Assembly (NCBI GenBank): GCA_022539475.1
Contig: VCMS01000101.1
Coordinates: 1 to 64,000, forward strand
Length of the DNA stretch: 64,000 nt
Source of the DNA: Gracilaria domingensis
Taxonomy: Eukaryota > Rhodophyta > Florideophyceae > Gracilariales > Gracilariaceae
Direction: 5' to 3'
In this document: in pieces, positions 1 through 9,161 of the stretch
Position numbering within the stretch: position 1 is the stretch's first letter
How the letters are laid out: each line of letters starts with the position of its first letter
Position numbers and translations under genes: made by a program
The notes under the pieces: generated by a model
Seen by the model: the letters and a program-made list of their open reading frames with translations, nothing else
What the model was told of the DNA's origin: nothing
The model's database searches: none

Positions 1-1012
1 ATGGATATTTGCGTGCTTGATGGCTTTGCGACGGATAATGGTGTCCCTAAATGGGAGGAGTTGGAAGAAGTTCGGGAGTTCGGAGATGTGTCGGGGAAGT
101 TGGTGGACTTCTTCGAGAATGAGTATGGAGCGATGCCGGATATACGGAAAGGAGAGGAACAGAAGTCGTTTGTTCAAATAATCAACGATGATAAAGGATG
201 GAAGGACGGTAGCGATGGACCATTTGAGGGGAGAGTGATGTCGACACGTTGGGGTACGGTGGAGAAGCCGGAGGATGATGAAGAGCTCAGGTGGGTTGTA
301 AGGTCGCGTGCTTTACTTGATGTTCGAATGGGTACAATTGCTGCGGCTTTGGGACTATGGGACAATGAAAGGGAAGCTGTGAAGATGTACACTCCGAAAA
401 CTGGTGGTCGATTTCTGGGGACGACGAGAAAGTGCAAGCGCCAGACGCTGCACACCGACTTCAGTGGTCTGGTTACGAAGGAAACAATGAATACTGGCAA
501 CCCCGGATACTTTGTAATGGCCTCTGGGAAAGAGGGCTTTCCTCTCTGGGTGAGCGCTGGAAGCCATCAACTGGTGGGATGAACAACCAACAGTTGCGAG
601 TGATGTCGGAGGTGTATCCAGCGAAGAAGATAATCATCCCACCGTACTCTGTATTCGTGGGCCGTGGTGATGTGACACATGCTGGAGCAAGTGGGAAGGA
701 CAAGGTGGATAGCCCGAGTCTATGGATTTGCTGGTTAGATACCACATGTACATGGTACCAGAGGGCTACGCACTACCTGATGCTGTTCATCGGGTGCGGG
801 ATTTCCGACCCACGTTTGTCAATGGTGACGAGGAGGAGGAGGCGGAGGATGAACTGTTGTCCGATAAGGAGGTTGGGGCGGTTGACATGGACGAAGACCA
901 AGTGGTCGTGGAGATTGGTGTGGAAGCGGACGCCGGTAGAACCGAAGTGCTCGAGAGTAGTAGTGATGACGATTTGCCAATAATGAGGCTGCGAGCGCCT
1001 CGAAGTGGATGA
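1..1012 (+). pseudogene. Fe(II)-dependent dioxygenase-like gene, frameshifted, cut by window edge
   Basis: A coding region that needs three frames. Frame 1 runs from base 1 to about 578 and contains LHTDF, an HxD pair, followed by a GYFVMASG strand and SAGSH. The reading then shifts near 578 to a second frame (NNQQLRVMSEVYPAKK, then SVFVGRGDVTHAGA, a plausible distal metal-binding His) and shifts again near 715 to a third frame ending at 1012 with an acidic tail (EEEEAEDELL). HxD followed by a distal His inside a beta-rich stretch is the layout of the double-stranded beta-helix Fe(II)/2-oxoglutarate oxygenases. That assignment is by motif only. The two frame changes make it a pseudogene, or point to sequencing errors. 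The true N-terminus may lie left of the window. No intron signals explain the shifts, because the sequence stays coding across them. Confidence 0.45.
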
Positions 1013-1312
1013 GAATGAGATGATTAGTAAATTATGTGTGTCTTGCGAGTATTAAGAGTAGTATACTATTACAAGGCTATACATATGAACATAGAAAAGG
1101 TGCGGCAGGCTGGTAATTGAACAAATGTCATACGTCTTTGGTCCAGTTGCGTCTAATTGCAACATGCCAAATGCTCGGTATCGTTAACATCATTGGTGGC
1201 ACCATTCAATTCGCAATTGAACATGTAGCGTCCTAACACTTCTGAAACTGCACTTAAGGTTGCTTTTAAGAGAAGTATATGCAGTTCCTGTCTATGCGGT
1301 ACTTGTGGCAGT
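1013..1312. other. Intergenic spacer
   Basis: AT-richer spacer of about 300 bases between the dioxygenase-like relic and the first HAD-like gene. I see no ORF of note, no tRNA and no clear repeat. It must hold the promoter of the downstream + strand gene, but I cannot point to a TATA box with confidence. Confidence 0.3.
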
Positions 1313-2173
1313 ATGGTGACTGTATCAGGAAAAATGGCAGAGGAACAGAGAGACTTGGCGGAAATTTCACCAAATACCTTGTCTAAGTTCATATATGCCA
1401 ATGGTTACGGTATATTAAGTTCCGTTGATGGAACGTTGAGAAGAGAAGGAGAGTCAATTCCAGAAGAAGTTGTGAAGTGTATGAAGTTCATTGACGAACG
1501 TGTTGGTTTCGGACTTGTCACAGGGGGTGATGTGGGCGACGTGGAGGGGAAAATGGAAGGACTCGGAGACTATAAGTTTGGTGTCTCGGCGAATCATGGA
1601 GCTTTCATGCGTTTCTCTGACGAGAGGGAAATTAAGGGTGCATTCAATGATCACACCCTTGACCACACTGTTGACGGACTACTGTTCCTGGCAAGGGATT
1701 TGAATAGGAGGCATGGTATTGTGAATGATGATGACAAGGGGTTCGTGGAGACCAGAAGTGATAGTGGCCTTCCCAATTTCGTGTACAACAAACTGTGGCA
1801 GTGGAAAGAAGAAGTGGATTCTGCTATTGGGGACCTGTTGCAGAAGATGGATGCGTTTGTTATCTATCCCGGCGATAAAAGTTGCGAAATTGTGGACAAG
1901 CGATACACAAAAGGAAGCGGAGGAGAAAATCTTGTGGATAATGAACCGAGATTTATTGATACGGATGACGTCGTGACGTTCGGAAGTGCTTTGAGCGACG
2001 GGCCTTTGCATGAGGTAGGCGTGTACGGCGTTCACGTCAAAGAAGATTGTATCCCGCGTGGAGTACACAACCTGTTCGAAAGCGTGGAGGATGTACATTC
2101 GACAATTATGTTGGTGGCTCTGTTGTACGGCTACGAGGAAAAGCAGCACGATAAAAACCACCATGAATCATAG
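1313..2173 (+). CDS. HAD-superfamily hydrolase paralogue, probably catalytically dead
   Basis: A 286-residue protein clearly related to the convergent gene at 2226-3098. Shared blocks include VDGTL, VKCMK, RVGFG, SGLPNF, the FG..SDGPL block and VEDVH. In HAD phosphatases, motif I is DxDGT, with the first Asp acting as nucleophile. Here it reads SSVDGTL, so the nucleophile position is Ser; the neighbour has SDVDGTL. The TGRD block of the neighbour is TGGD here, and the motif IV-like block is FGSALSDGP instead of FGNASNDGP. Hence a pseudoenzyme, or a duplicate that lost activity while keeping an open frame. The start at 1313 gives an N-terminus comparable to the paralogue; an internal Met eight codons later (1334) is the alternative. 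It ends 52 bp from the stop of the convergent paralogue, an inverted tandem duplication. Confidence 0.75.
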   Translation: MVTVSGKMAEEQRDLAEISPNTLSKFIYANGYGILSSVDGTLRREGESIPEEVVKCMKFIDERVGFGLVTGGDVGDVEGKMEGLGDYKFGVSANHGAFMRFSDEREIKGAFNDHTLDHTVDGLLFLARDLNRRHGIVNDDDKGFVETRSDSGLPNFVYNKLWQWKEEVDSAIGDLLQKMDAFVIYPGDKSCEIVDKRYTKGSGGENLVDNEPRFIDTDDVVTFGSALSDGPLHEVGVYGVHVKEDCIPRGVHNLFESVEDVHSTIMLVALLYGYEEKQHDKNHHES

Positions 2174-2225
2174 AAGGGTATTGAGATATATACGACACTT
2201 TTATTACTGAGATCTCATATCATAG

Positions 2226-3098
2226 CTAAGTATTACAGGCATCGTAGCACTGGAAACAAATTCCAAGAGCATTTCTAAACCATTGACACTTGCATTTTCT
2301 GTACCCGTACAGTTCTGCCACCCTTCTGATGGTCTCATGCACGTCCTCCACCCCATCAACAAGATATGTTACCGCTGCTGGATGGTCTTCTCCCTTCACA
2401 TGAACTGCCAGGGTTGCCATTTCATATAGAGGGCCATCATTGGAAGCATTCCCGAAAGCAACGATTAAATGTGTGTCGAACTGGGGGTCGTTTTCAACCA
2501 AGGCTAGCGCCCCACTATTTTTCGTGAAACGAATGTCCCCTATGTCACAGTTTTCATCTTGAGGGTACGCAACCAGGTTCGGAAAGGATGTCAACACTTT
2601 TGAAATACCGGAGTTAACTTCTGTTTTCCACTTCGACAGTCCATTGTACGTGAAGTTAGGGAGTCCACTGTCTTTTCTAGTGCTCACCACTGCTTGTTGA
2701 CGCTCTTCGTGAAGTCCGTGCGATTCATTTAAGGAGAGTGCAAGTCTCTCAAGTTCGGCTGCACATCTTTCGTAACCTTCCCTGTCAAGGTCCTGATCAA
2801 TTTCGGTACCATTGGATAATCTCACCCGTGCGCCTTGGTTTCCAGAGATGCCAAAAGTGTAGCCACCCAGGTGCTCCATGAAACTCTCGGCATCCTCTAT
2901 ATCTCGCCCAGTAGCAATTCCGAAACCAACGCGTGCGTTGATGTACTTCATGCATTTGACTGTTTCGGCAGGAATGTTCTCCCCAGCTCTTTTCAGAGTA
3001 CCGTCAACATCACTAATCACGGCGTAGCCATTTTCGAATATTTCGTTAGCCAGCTGCTGAGGAGTTACTTCTTGGGCTCTAACTTCTGAGTTATACAT
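2226..3098 (-). CDS. HAD-superfamily hydrolase, sugar-phosphatase-like
   Basis: The open frame starts at 3197, but the Met at 3098 (MYNSEVRAQ) gives an N-terminus matching the paralogue, so I prefer it (about 290 residues). HAD signatures are in order: motif I SDVDGTL (intact DxD), a Thr-containing TGRD block, SGLPNF in the cap region, KNSGALALV, and the acidic motif IV-like block FGNASNDGP. This set is typical of small-molecule phosphatases of the Cof/sucrose-phosphatase/trehalose-phosphatase type. I cannot name the substrate. The C-terminus is Cys-rich (CKCQW, CFQCYDAC), a feature absent from the paralogue. It is convergent with the Ser-substituted copy at 1313-2173; the pair looks like an inverted duplication followed by loss of catalysis in one copy. 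Confidence 0.8.
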   Translation of the reverse strand: MYNSEVRAQEVTPQQLANEIFENGYAVISDVDGTLKRAGENIPAETVKCMKYINARVGFGIATGRDIEDAESFMEHLGGYTFGISGNQGARVRLSNGTEIDQDLDREGYERCAAELERLALSLNESHGLHEERQQAVVSTRKDSGLPNFTYNGLSKWKTEVNSGISKVLTSFPNLVAYPQDENCDIGDIRFTKNSGALALVENDPQFDTHLIVAFGNASNDGPLYEMATLAVHVKGEDHPAAVTYLVDGVEDVHETIRRVAELYGYRKCKCQWFRNALGICFQCYDACNT

Positions 3099-3198
3099 GT
3101 TTTGAAAGCTTTCGAAAGGGTTCGTTTTGCAAATGGGTATGGGTATACGAATGAGAAGGATGTGATTGATGTTCACAAGGTGTTTCGTAGTATACAAA

Positions 3199-3725
3199 GA
3201 GTCTAAGAACGACCATATACGGGTATTGTAGTACTGTTTTAAAACGTTACTAGGAGGAGAAGTTTTTGCATCGATTTGAAGTAAAGAAAGGATGATTTAG
3301 TCATAAATTATATGTACGGGTTCAAGTGGGTAAAGAAAACTGTAAATATCTTTAACATGAGCTTAGAAATCAAGAAGAGTAAAACAACCTCCATTATGGG
3401 TTGAAACCCATAAAAGGTTTACCTTACTTTATACGGGTGCTCCAAGTATTGCAAAGGCTTAGTTCTTCAGAAATATCACAATTTTTGTACTTGTTTCGTT
3501 ACTAGTATCGTGCACTTTAATGATATGGAATGACCATTTTCTATCTAGCAAAGTCTTAGCGAAGTATTAGTGATAAGGGATGTAGGATTTAAAGGGGCAT
3601 ATTTGAACCACAGAAGGACGAACAATATAAGTAATGTAATAGGAACAGGTCATTTCGATAAAGTAACTTTTATGTTTAACTATCTCTAAAAGGTTTACAA
3701 CACCGAAAAGTCATGTGTTCTAACC
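3199..3725. other. Intergenic spacer, AT-rich
   Basis: About 500 bases without a credible ORF between the upstream end of the minus-strand HAD gene and the 3' end of the next minus-strand gene. It is AT-rich with several short A and T runs. I see no structured RNA or repeat here. Confidence 0.4.
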
Positions 3726-4628
3726 TCAAAGCTGGGGGAATGGGGAGGGGGATAACTTTTCCTTAACAACGTTGACGTAGTTTGTATGAAAAGGAGCGGG
3801 GTCACCGCCTACAATGTTTCTTTCTTGGCGGGAAAAGTCGTAGAAGTACGCGTTCCTAAACTGAAAGTCGGAGAAAGAAGTAGGGAAGCCAATGAGAGTT
3901 TTCCCATATGCAAGAAGTCGCCCAACGGTCTCTTCCAGGTTGAAAGTAGTACCTGTCTTAAGCGAAACTATCTTCAACAGCTCTTTCATTATTGTGAGCA
4001 CAACCGTACTGCACTCCGTAGCGACTACGTCCATAGGAATGAGACCTCTTGAGGCCACGACGATGTTGAACGCTGATAGCCACACGAGCTTCTCATAATA
4101 GCTTACGAGAAATGTGTCTTCGTCGACAACCCCGCAAGTGAGACCCATAGACCTAAACCTGTCTGCAACGTTGGAGGCCCACTTTCCTGTTGCGGCAGTG
4201 AGACCATCCGGACTTTGAGGAGTGACACCATCCTGCGGAGCTGCGTTTCTTGAGGGGACACCAACGTATAGGACAACTTTTGAACATTTGTCCACACCGA
4301 GCTTCGAAAGCAATGGTATGATGTCTCCATTCTGGAAGAAAACGAGATTCTCTCTGAGCGAATAAGGGCAAGCCTGAATTACGGTCTCCAGGGTGTTCGT
4401 TCTTCCACAAACTAGTATCGGTACATCAGAAAGATGAGAGGTAGCAGCCATGCTGCAGAATTCGTGTGCGGAAATGACCGTATCTTCTTCGTTCGCCAGC
4501 ATGGTACCTATACGCCCCCTTCCAACAATAACGGTCCGAGTCCTTCGGGCGGGAGATGAGGCCTGAGGGACGTCAGAGTATCTGGGACTCGGAGGCGGAG
4601 TCGGAGGCATGTCGGACTGAGAGTTCAT
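3726..4628 (-). CDS. Ketopantoate-reductase-like (ApbA/PanE) NAD(P)-binding protein
   Basis: The open frame begins at 4829. The stretch before the Met at 4628 is Ser/His/Pro-rich and looks untranslated, so I place the start at 4628 (MNSQSDMPPTPPP, about 300 residues). A low-complexity Pro/Ser leader is followed by TVIVGRGRIGTML, a Rossmann fold glycine motif (GxGxxG-like). After it come PILVCGRTNT, ENLVFFQNG, and a long C-terminal helical half containing YYEKLVWLSAFN, typical of the ketopantoate reductase C-terminal domain, where a Lys acts in catalysis (here K in EKLVW). The family reduces ketopantoate or related 2-oxo acids, but many eukaryotic members have unknown substrates, so I keep '-like'. 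It is a single exon with no frame problems. Confidence 0.65.
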   Translation of the reverse strand: MNSQSDMPPTPPPSPRYSDVPQASSPARRTRTVIVGRGRIGTMLANEEDTVISAHEFCSMAATSHLSDVPILVCGRTNTLETVIQACPYSLRENLVFFQNGDIIPLLSKLGVDKCSKVVLYVGVPSRNAAPQDGVTPQSPDGLTAATGKWASNVADRFRSMGLTCGVVDEDTFLVSYYEKLVWLSAFNIVVASRGLIPMDVVATECSTVVLTIMKELLKIVSLKTGTTFNLEETVGRLLAYGKTLIGFPTSFSDFQFRNAYFYDFSRQERNIVGGDPAPFHTNYVNVVKEKLSPSPFPQL

Positions 4629-5025
4629 TGCAAGTGTTCGATTGTTTTTGTGTGACGATAAAAATGGAAGATGGGGCGGAGAACTGCTGGGGTAAAGAGT
4701 GATACGTAAGTACAAACGGTTGGGAAGCGCAGAACGGGAACATGGTTCACTTTGTGAAAGTGAGCGAAATGTATGATATGTGATTGTACTGAATGAATGA
4801 TAGGCCTTGTATGAGACGACAAGCCACAAAGTGTGATGATGTTTTATGAAAGGTAGGTGGAAGAGTAGAAAGTGTGCAATGAATGAAACTGATTTCGAAC
4901 CTGAGTTGTAAAGTAGTTGTAAAGTACGAGTTACGGGGAGCTTGAATACAGGATGAAAGGAGCCATTTTGGCTTCATAAATGAGGTGAACGGGTTTTATA
5001 GCTTCACTCGGATTGCCATAATTAA

Positions 5026-5346
5026 AAGGATGGAGTTGGATTGCGCCCGAATACGTCTATAAAGGTCGTAGAAGCACTTATGAAGGAAGGAGTTGTAGAC
5101 ATGTTATTGTTGATGACGGTGGAGCCAGGGTTTGGAGGACAGGCGTTTATGGAGGGTGTTCTTGATAAGGTGCGACATGCAAGGGAGTTGTACCCAAGAA
5201 TAGGGATACAGGTGGATGGAGGTATTGGACTGAGTACTGTGAAAGCAGTAGTGAAGGCCGGTGCAAACATTTCAGTTGCAGGATCTGCCATCTTTGGCTC
5301 GAGTAACCCAGCTCATGTCATAGCTGGTTTTCGAAAGGTTGGTTAG
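5026..5346 (+). pseudogene. C-terminal fragment of ribulose-phosphate 3-epimerase
   Basis: About 105 codons that read as the last half of a TIM-barrel ribulose-5-phosphate 3-epimerase: VGLRPNTSIK (substrate loop region), MTVEPGFGGQ.F (the phosphate/active site loop), IQVDGG (catalytic Asp strand) and VAGSAIFG (terminal phosphate-binding turn). The enzyme interconverts ribulose-5-phosphate and xylulose-5-phosphate in the pentose phosphate and Calvin cycles. No N-terminal half is visible upstream: bases 4829-5020 are the 5' side of the divergent gene and have no matching frame. It could be a final exon after a very long intron, but an isolated duplicate fragment is simpler. The MLLLMTVEPG stretch is otherwise intact, so the capture is fairly recent. 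Confidence 0.7.
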
Positions 5347-5419
5347 AGATAGTAGCATAAATTTATTGTTTATTACATTGTTACCTTTACGTGTTATCAC
5401 GACTATATTCTCCGTCTCC

Positions 5420-5770
5420 ATTGGAGATGTATTTCTCTTGTATGACAACCGGGAAAGGATGTGAGAGAACATAAATATATCCCCAGTGGACGCTGAGAGG
5501 GAGGATGAACTACTCTACGTGCTATCATTGTTACCCATCCGGTGTCGAGTGGTGACATATTCTTTTTTTGTCACAACCCACAAAGGATGTGACGGAAGAA
5601 GAACATGCCCCCAGTCGAGACAGAGGGTGAGCAACTCTAAGTACAATCACTAGTCCCTAGCTTGCCTCCACTGGCAATATCTTCCTGTTTTGCTATAACC
5701 ATCGAGTGGGGTTATGGTGGAAGAGAAAAATATCGCCGGTCGAGGCGAGGTGGGTGGGGACTATGTGAAG
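5420..5770. repeat. Three diverged tandem copies of a ~120-bp unit with a small hairpin
   Basis: Three consecutive blocks share the same order of short motifs: an ATATT/ATTTCTCTT start, a CA-containing left hairpin arm, AAAGGATGTGA-like right arm, AGAACAT/AAATAT, CCCAGTNGAG, then GAGGGTGAGCAACTCTAAGTAC-type ends. They lie at roughly 5423-5530, 5550-5655 and 5678-5775. In the middle copy the arms GTCACAACC and GGATGTGAC pair; in the third copy the equivalent arms are ATAACC and GGTTAT, so the pairing is kept while the sequence changes. No protein is encoded. Boundaries are approximate. Confidence 0.4.
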
Positions 5771-5979
5771 AGGGGACAGAGAGATGGCGCTTAAATAGTG
5801 GAAGGTGCGGAGGTGTACAGTGGATGTTTTGGCGGGAAATGGGATGAGGGAAACAGGGACAATCATGGTGCTGGATATAGCCCGTGTGGTTGGACAGTGG
5901 GGGTGGACAGCACAGTTTAGCTCGATTGCACTGTATCGCAGCGGAAACTTCGATCCAACTACTACTTCTTTTCCTGAAG

Positions 5980-6909
5980 ATGTCGAACGGATACGTGAAG
6001 GATGAGGAGCTGTGGGTGCTGTTGGAGGGGAAGGAGGTACCGCAGACGCCGTCACCAAAGCGGGAAGAGGACGTGATTACGGCGGCTGGTCGGATGTCGC
6101 AGAAGAAGGAAGTGGCTGAGGAAGGAAAGAAGTGTGAGGCGAGGAGAGGGGATGGTGATGAGGTGGAGAAGGGGGTAGAATTGGAGGTGGAGGGGGTCGC
6201 AATGGAGAGAAGGGGTGCGGTGCATCTGAGTCAGTTAGAGGTTGGAGACCAGATAGAGAGTGGGGGCGGAGAGGGTGACAGGGAGATGCGGTTTGTGGGG
6301 GAGATGAAGGCGAGGGTGGGGATGTTGGGGTTGGTGATGAAGGAGCAACTGGACGATGGAATTGTGGAGATTGTAACGGAAATGGGCGGTGTGGTGCTGA
6401 GTGGGGGTGGTATTGGTGTTTCGGTTGAGGCGATTTCGAGCTTGCGGAATTCGTTGTCGGTATTGGGAGTGGAGATGAGAAATCATGTGTATGGGATAGT
6501 GGAGTGTGCGGGAAGGGAGGTTGGAGAGTTGCGGGAGGAGAATAGGGTTCTGAACGAGAGGTTGGACGTGCTGGAGAAGGAGGTGAAGGAGCTGTGCAAG
6601 AGGCAAAGATTGGTGGAAGAGGAGAGGGTGAAAGGAGGTGTGGAGGGAAAGACGGAGAAGGGAAGTGTGGGAAGGGTGGCGGTGCAGAAGGGGTCTCCTG
6701 TGACACCGAAGACAAAGGGTGGTGGGGTTGGGGATGGGAAGAGCCGTCTGAAGAAGAGGCGTAAGGAGATGAAGAAGGTGGTGGAGGAGGTGCCGCGGGA
6801 GGGAGTGGGAGTTCCGGTGGTGACTGGGTTTAGGAGTGCGGCGGAGGTAGCGCGGACTGCGAAGGGGATTCTGAGGGGACAGGAGGAGAGAAGGATGGGA
6901 GGGATTTGA
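5980..6909 (+). CDS. Unknown coiled-coil protein, purine-biased coding strand
   Basis: The ORF is open from 5884, but the Met at 5980 (MSNGYVKDEELW) is the first that begins typical soluble protein sequence, giving about 309 residues. Seen in order: an acidic/basic low-complexity N-terminal third (EEGKKCEARRGDGDE), a central region rich in Val, Gly and Glu, a clear heptad-like coiled coil near residues 170-235 (EVGELREENRVLNERLDVLEKEVKEL), and a Lys/Arg-rich tail with a bipartite basic stretch (KSRLKKRRKEMKK) that could be a nuclear localisation signal. The coding strand is strikingly G- and purine-rich, unlike the neighbours, which leaves long Pro/Ser/His-rich shadow frames on the minus strand. 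I do not recognise a family. A chromatin- or scaffold-type role is only a guess. Confidence 0.55.
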   Translation: MSNGYVKDEELWVLLEGKEVPQTPSPKREEDVITAAGRMSQKKEVAEEGKKCEARRGDGDEVEKGVELEVEGVAMERRGAVHLSQLEVGDQIESGGGEGDREMRFVGEMKARVGMLGLVMKEQLDDGIVEIVTEMGGVVLSGGGIGVSVEAISSLRNSLSVLGVEMRNHVYGIVECAGREVGELREENRVLNERLDVLEKEVKELCKRQRLVEEERVKGGVEGKTEKGSVGRVAVQKGSPVTPKTKGGGVGDGKSRLKKRRKEMKKVVEEVPREGVGVPVVTGFRSAAEVARTAKGILRGQEERRMGGI

Positions 6910-7347
6910 AGCCGTTTTGGGGCGAGGCGGGTATACGAGAAGGGGGAGAGTTGTGCACCTGACTTCTACAAAATGAACGCGTGATGGGCGAGAAATGGGT
7001 AAATAGCGGGGGTGGTGTGGACTGGGAAGAAGTGATGGGATGATTGAGGTGGGATGAGTTGCGATTGGCATTGCAACATGGGAGAAAATGGAAACGCAAA
7101 CTAGCACGAGTGCAGTTTTGAGAGAGGGTCGCGGAAAAGAGTGAATGGGGTGGTGCGGCGAAGTAGAACCTCTACAAAAACTAGGGGACCCAAGCACTAA
7201 ACTGCGCGAAATGGAATTTAATATTTCAAAATTTCTTAATTTTTTGAGTGCCAGCCTCTGCTACCCTCTCGCGCGTCCCAAATAGCCCCAAAACTAGCTT
7301 ATTTTCCAAAGCGAAGGGACTATATTCCACTTTGCAGAACACAGACG
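6910..7347. other. Intergenic spacer
   Basis: The G-rich composition of the preceding gene fades out near 7190, then an AT-rich stretch (7205-7245) leads into the next gene. A minus-strand open frame crosses this region but is the shadow of the purine-rich + strand and has no recognisable content. Confidence 0.35.
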
Positions 7348-8910
7348 ATGGTGAGAATAGCAATTCGCAATATCACACTTGCTATTTTTGCGATTGGCGA
7401 CCCCAAGGCATTGAAATACGCTGCTCGAGATGAACAGAACTACTTTGTTAATACCGTCCACTTCCTTTCGAGGATATGTGGCAGTGTAGCAAGAGCATTT
7501 GAACTTCTTCTGGACGACGGTCGGGAGGTGCGAAGAACAAAGACAAGAACTGGCATTTTTCGTCGCAAAGTGATAGTGTCAGATGTTACGGATAGATTGG
7601 AAGAGATTGAGAATATTTGCTCATATCTGAATGATGTATGTGTGATCTCGAACGATATACTGTGCCCTGTACTGCTACTGTTAACATCGACTCGTTTCAC
7701 TTCCCCTTTCTTTCGACCTTTAGCCTCACTCGCGTCCCCGGAAGCTGTTCGTGCACGAAACAAGCTGTGGAGGTTGGGAAACAGACAGAAGAAAACATCG
7801 CAAAAGACCGCTTTAGCTTCGTTCGATGCTGCGGCGCGTTGGCTGCTTTTATCCTGTATTCTCAAGAGTTTTCGATCTTCGGTTATGGCTGAAAGCGTCA
7901 GCCGAGAACTTCGGCGATTCTGCAACGATTTTGACCGAAGGAGCATATTGCATGCGCTTAAGGCCATGGCCTGCGATATTGCAGGAACAGAACGAGTCAC
8001 TTTCGTCGCTCTGTGTACAATAGAAGCGTTCATCAAGTGTAAAAGTGTTGGGAAGCACTTTCTGTATGAGTTCAAGTACGACTTTCGAGTGGAAGACCCG
8101 AATCGGAATAGACACGATGAACTTGCATAACCGAGGTTGAGCTTCTTGGATTTGGAAGCTCCACATCAAGATGACCTTGAACCTAGTCATGATGAGCCTA
8201 TGCTGATCACTTTATCCGAATTCGAAGCTCCGCGAACACCCTCTAACTCCTTACCACCCACTCCTGACCGTGAAACCGCTTTCTCGGATGGAACATTAAC
8301 TCCAACTGGGCCAAGCAGAGCCACATCCAGCGCAAGTCTTTCCAGTGAGCTGAGTAGTAGTATAACTGAACGGACAGGCAGTGAGGGAATTCTATTCTCA
8401 TTCCAAATTGGAGAAGCAACACTTCGTGAAGCTCTTTCTTCCATTATACTGATTATGAGAAGGCGTGAAATAAGATCAATGCGGGTACTATTTGCAATCA
8501 CCAGGATCATGACGGCCATTGAGGCCAAAACGCAGGAGCGCGGCTTGTGCGTGGAGGTATGTAAGACTGTGTTGGACGAATTGGCCAATCTGATTCAATC
8601 TGTGTTGCGCGACAAGCGGAGAATGATTGTGTGCATCGAGCGTATGTTTGCGAGTTTCCGCAGAGCTGCGTCATCGAACCATGGCATGTACAGCGATCCA
8701 CCCAAACTGGAGGACGTGCTGTCGCTCGATCCTGTGCCTCTGATGGCGTCAATGTTTCCCAAAGGTACTGGAAAGAGGAGGGCTTTGTTCGATGATGCTA
8801 TTGTACCAACTGAAATCGAAGATGCGGATACGTTTTTCGTGATGATGTACGCTTACGAAAGATCTTTGGGAGATGAGGGCATAGCGACTTTACCAAAACT
8901 GGTGCTGTAA
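7348..8910 (+). pseudogene. Unknown ~520-codon frame interrupted by one in-frame TAA
   Basis: Two open frames, 7348-8130 and 8137-8910, are in exactly the same frame and are separated only by the TAA at 8128-8130. Together they would give about 520 residues. The first half is helical and basic (FLSRICGSVARAFELLLDDG, a Ser/Phe-rich middle, then SFDAAARWLLLSCILKSF). The second half opens with an acidic linker (EAPHQDDLEPSHDEP) and a Ser/Thr-rich segment before a second helical domain (LIMRRREIRSMRVLF, VCKTVLDELANLIQSVL). Either this is one gene killed by a single point mutation, or two tightly stacked genes, the second starting at the Met near 8200. Six bases between stop and continued frame, and similar composition, favour one gene. 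I do not recognise the family. Confidence 0.5.
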
Positions 8911-9161
8911 GCACGAGATATTTTATTAGAGTATAACTTGCCTGATTCATACCTTGACAAGCGAGACGCACTGATGAGTTTTGCAGAAGTGGTATCGCAA
9001 CATGGTGAAATAGAGTTAAAAAAAACTGAGCTTGTGTGTTGTTAGCTGCGTTATGAAGACCGATAAAGACGTACTGCCAACAGTTCAGTTACTTCTTTAA
9101 AGAGGCGAGAGGAACCTAGCACGAAAATAGCATAGGTAATGAAAAAACCAAAGTGCTTCGC

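Noticed and set aside
6077-7197. Long minus-strand Pro/Ser/His-rich open frames
   Set aside because: They mirror the purine-rich + strand gene; composition explains the lack of stops and no motif is present.
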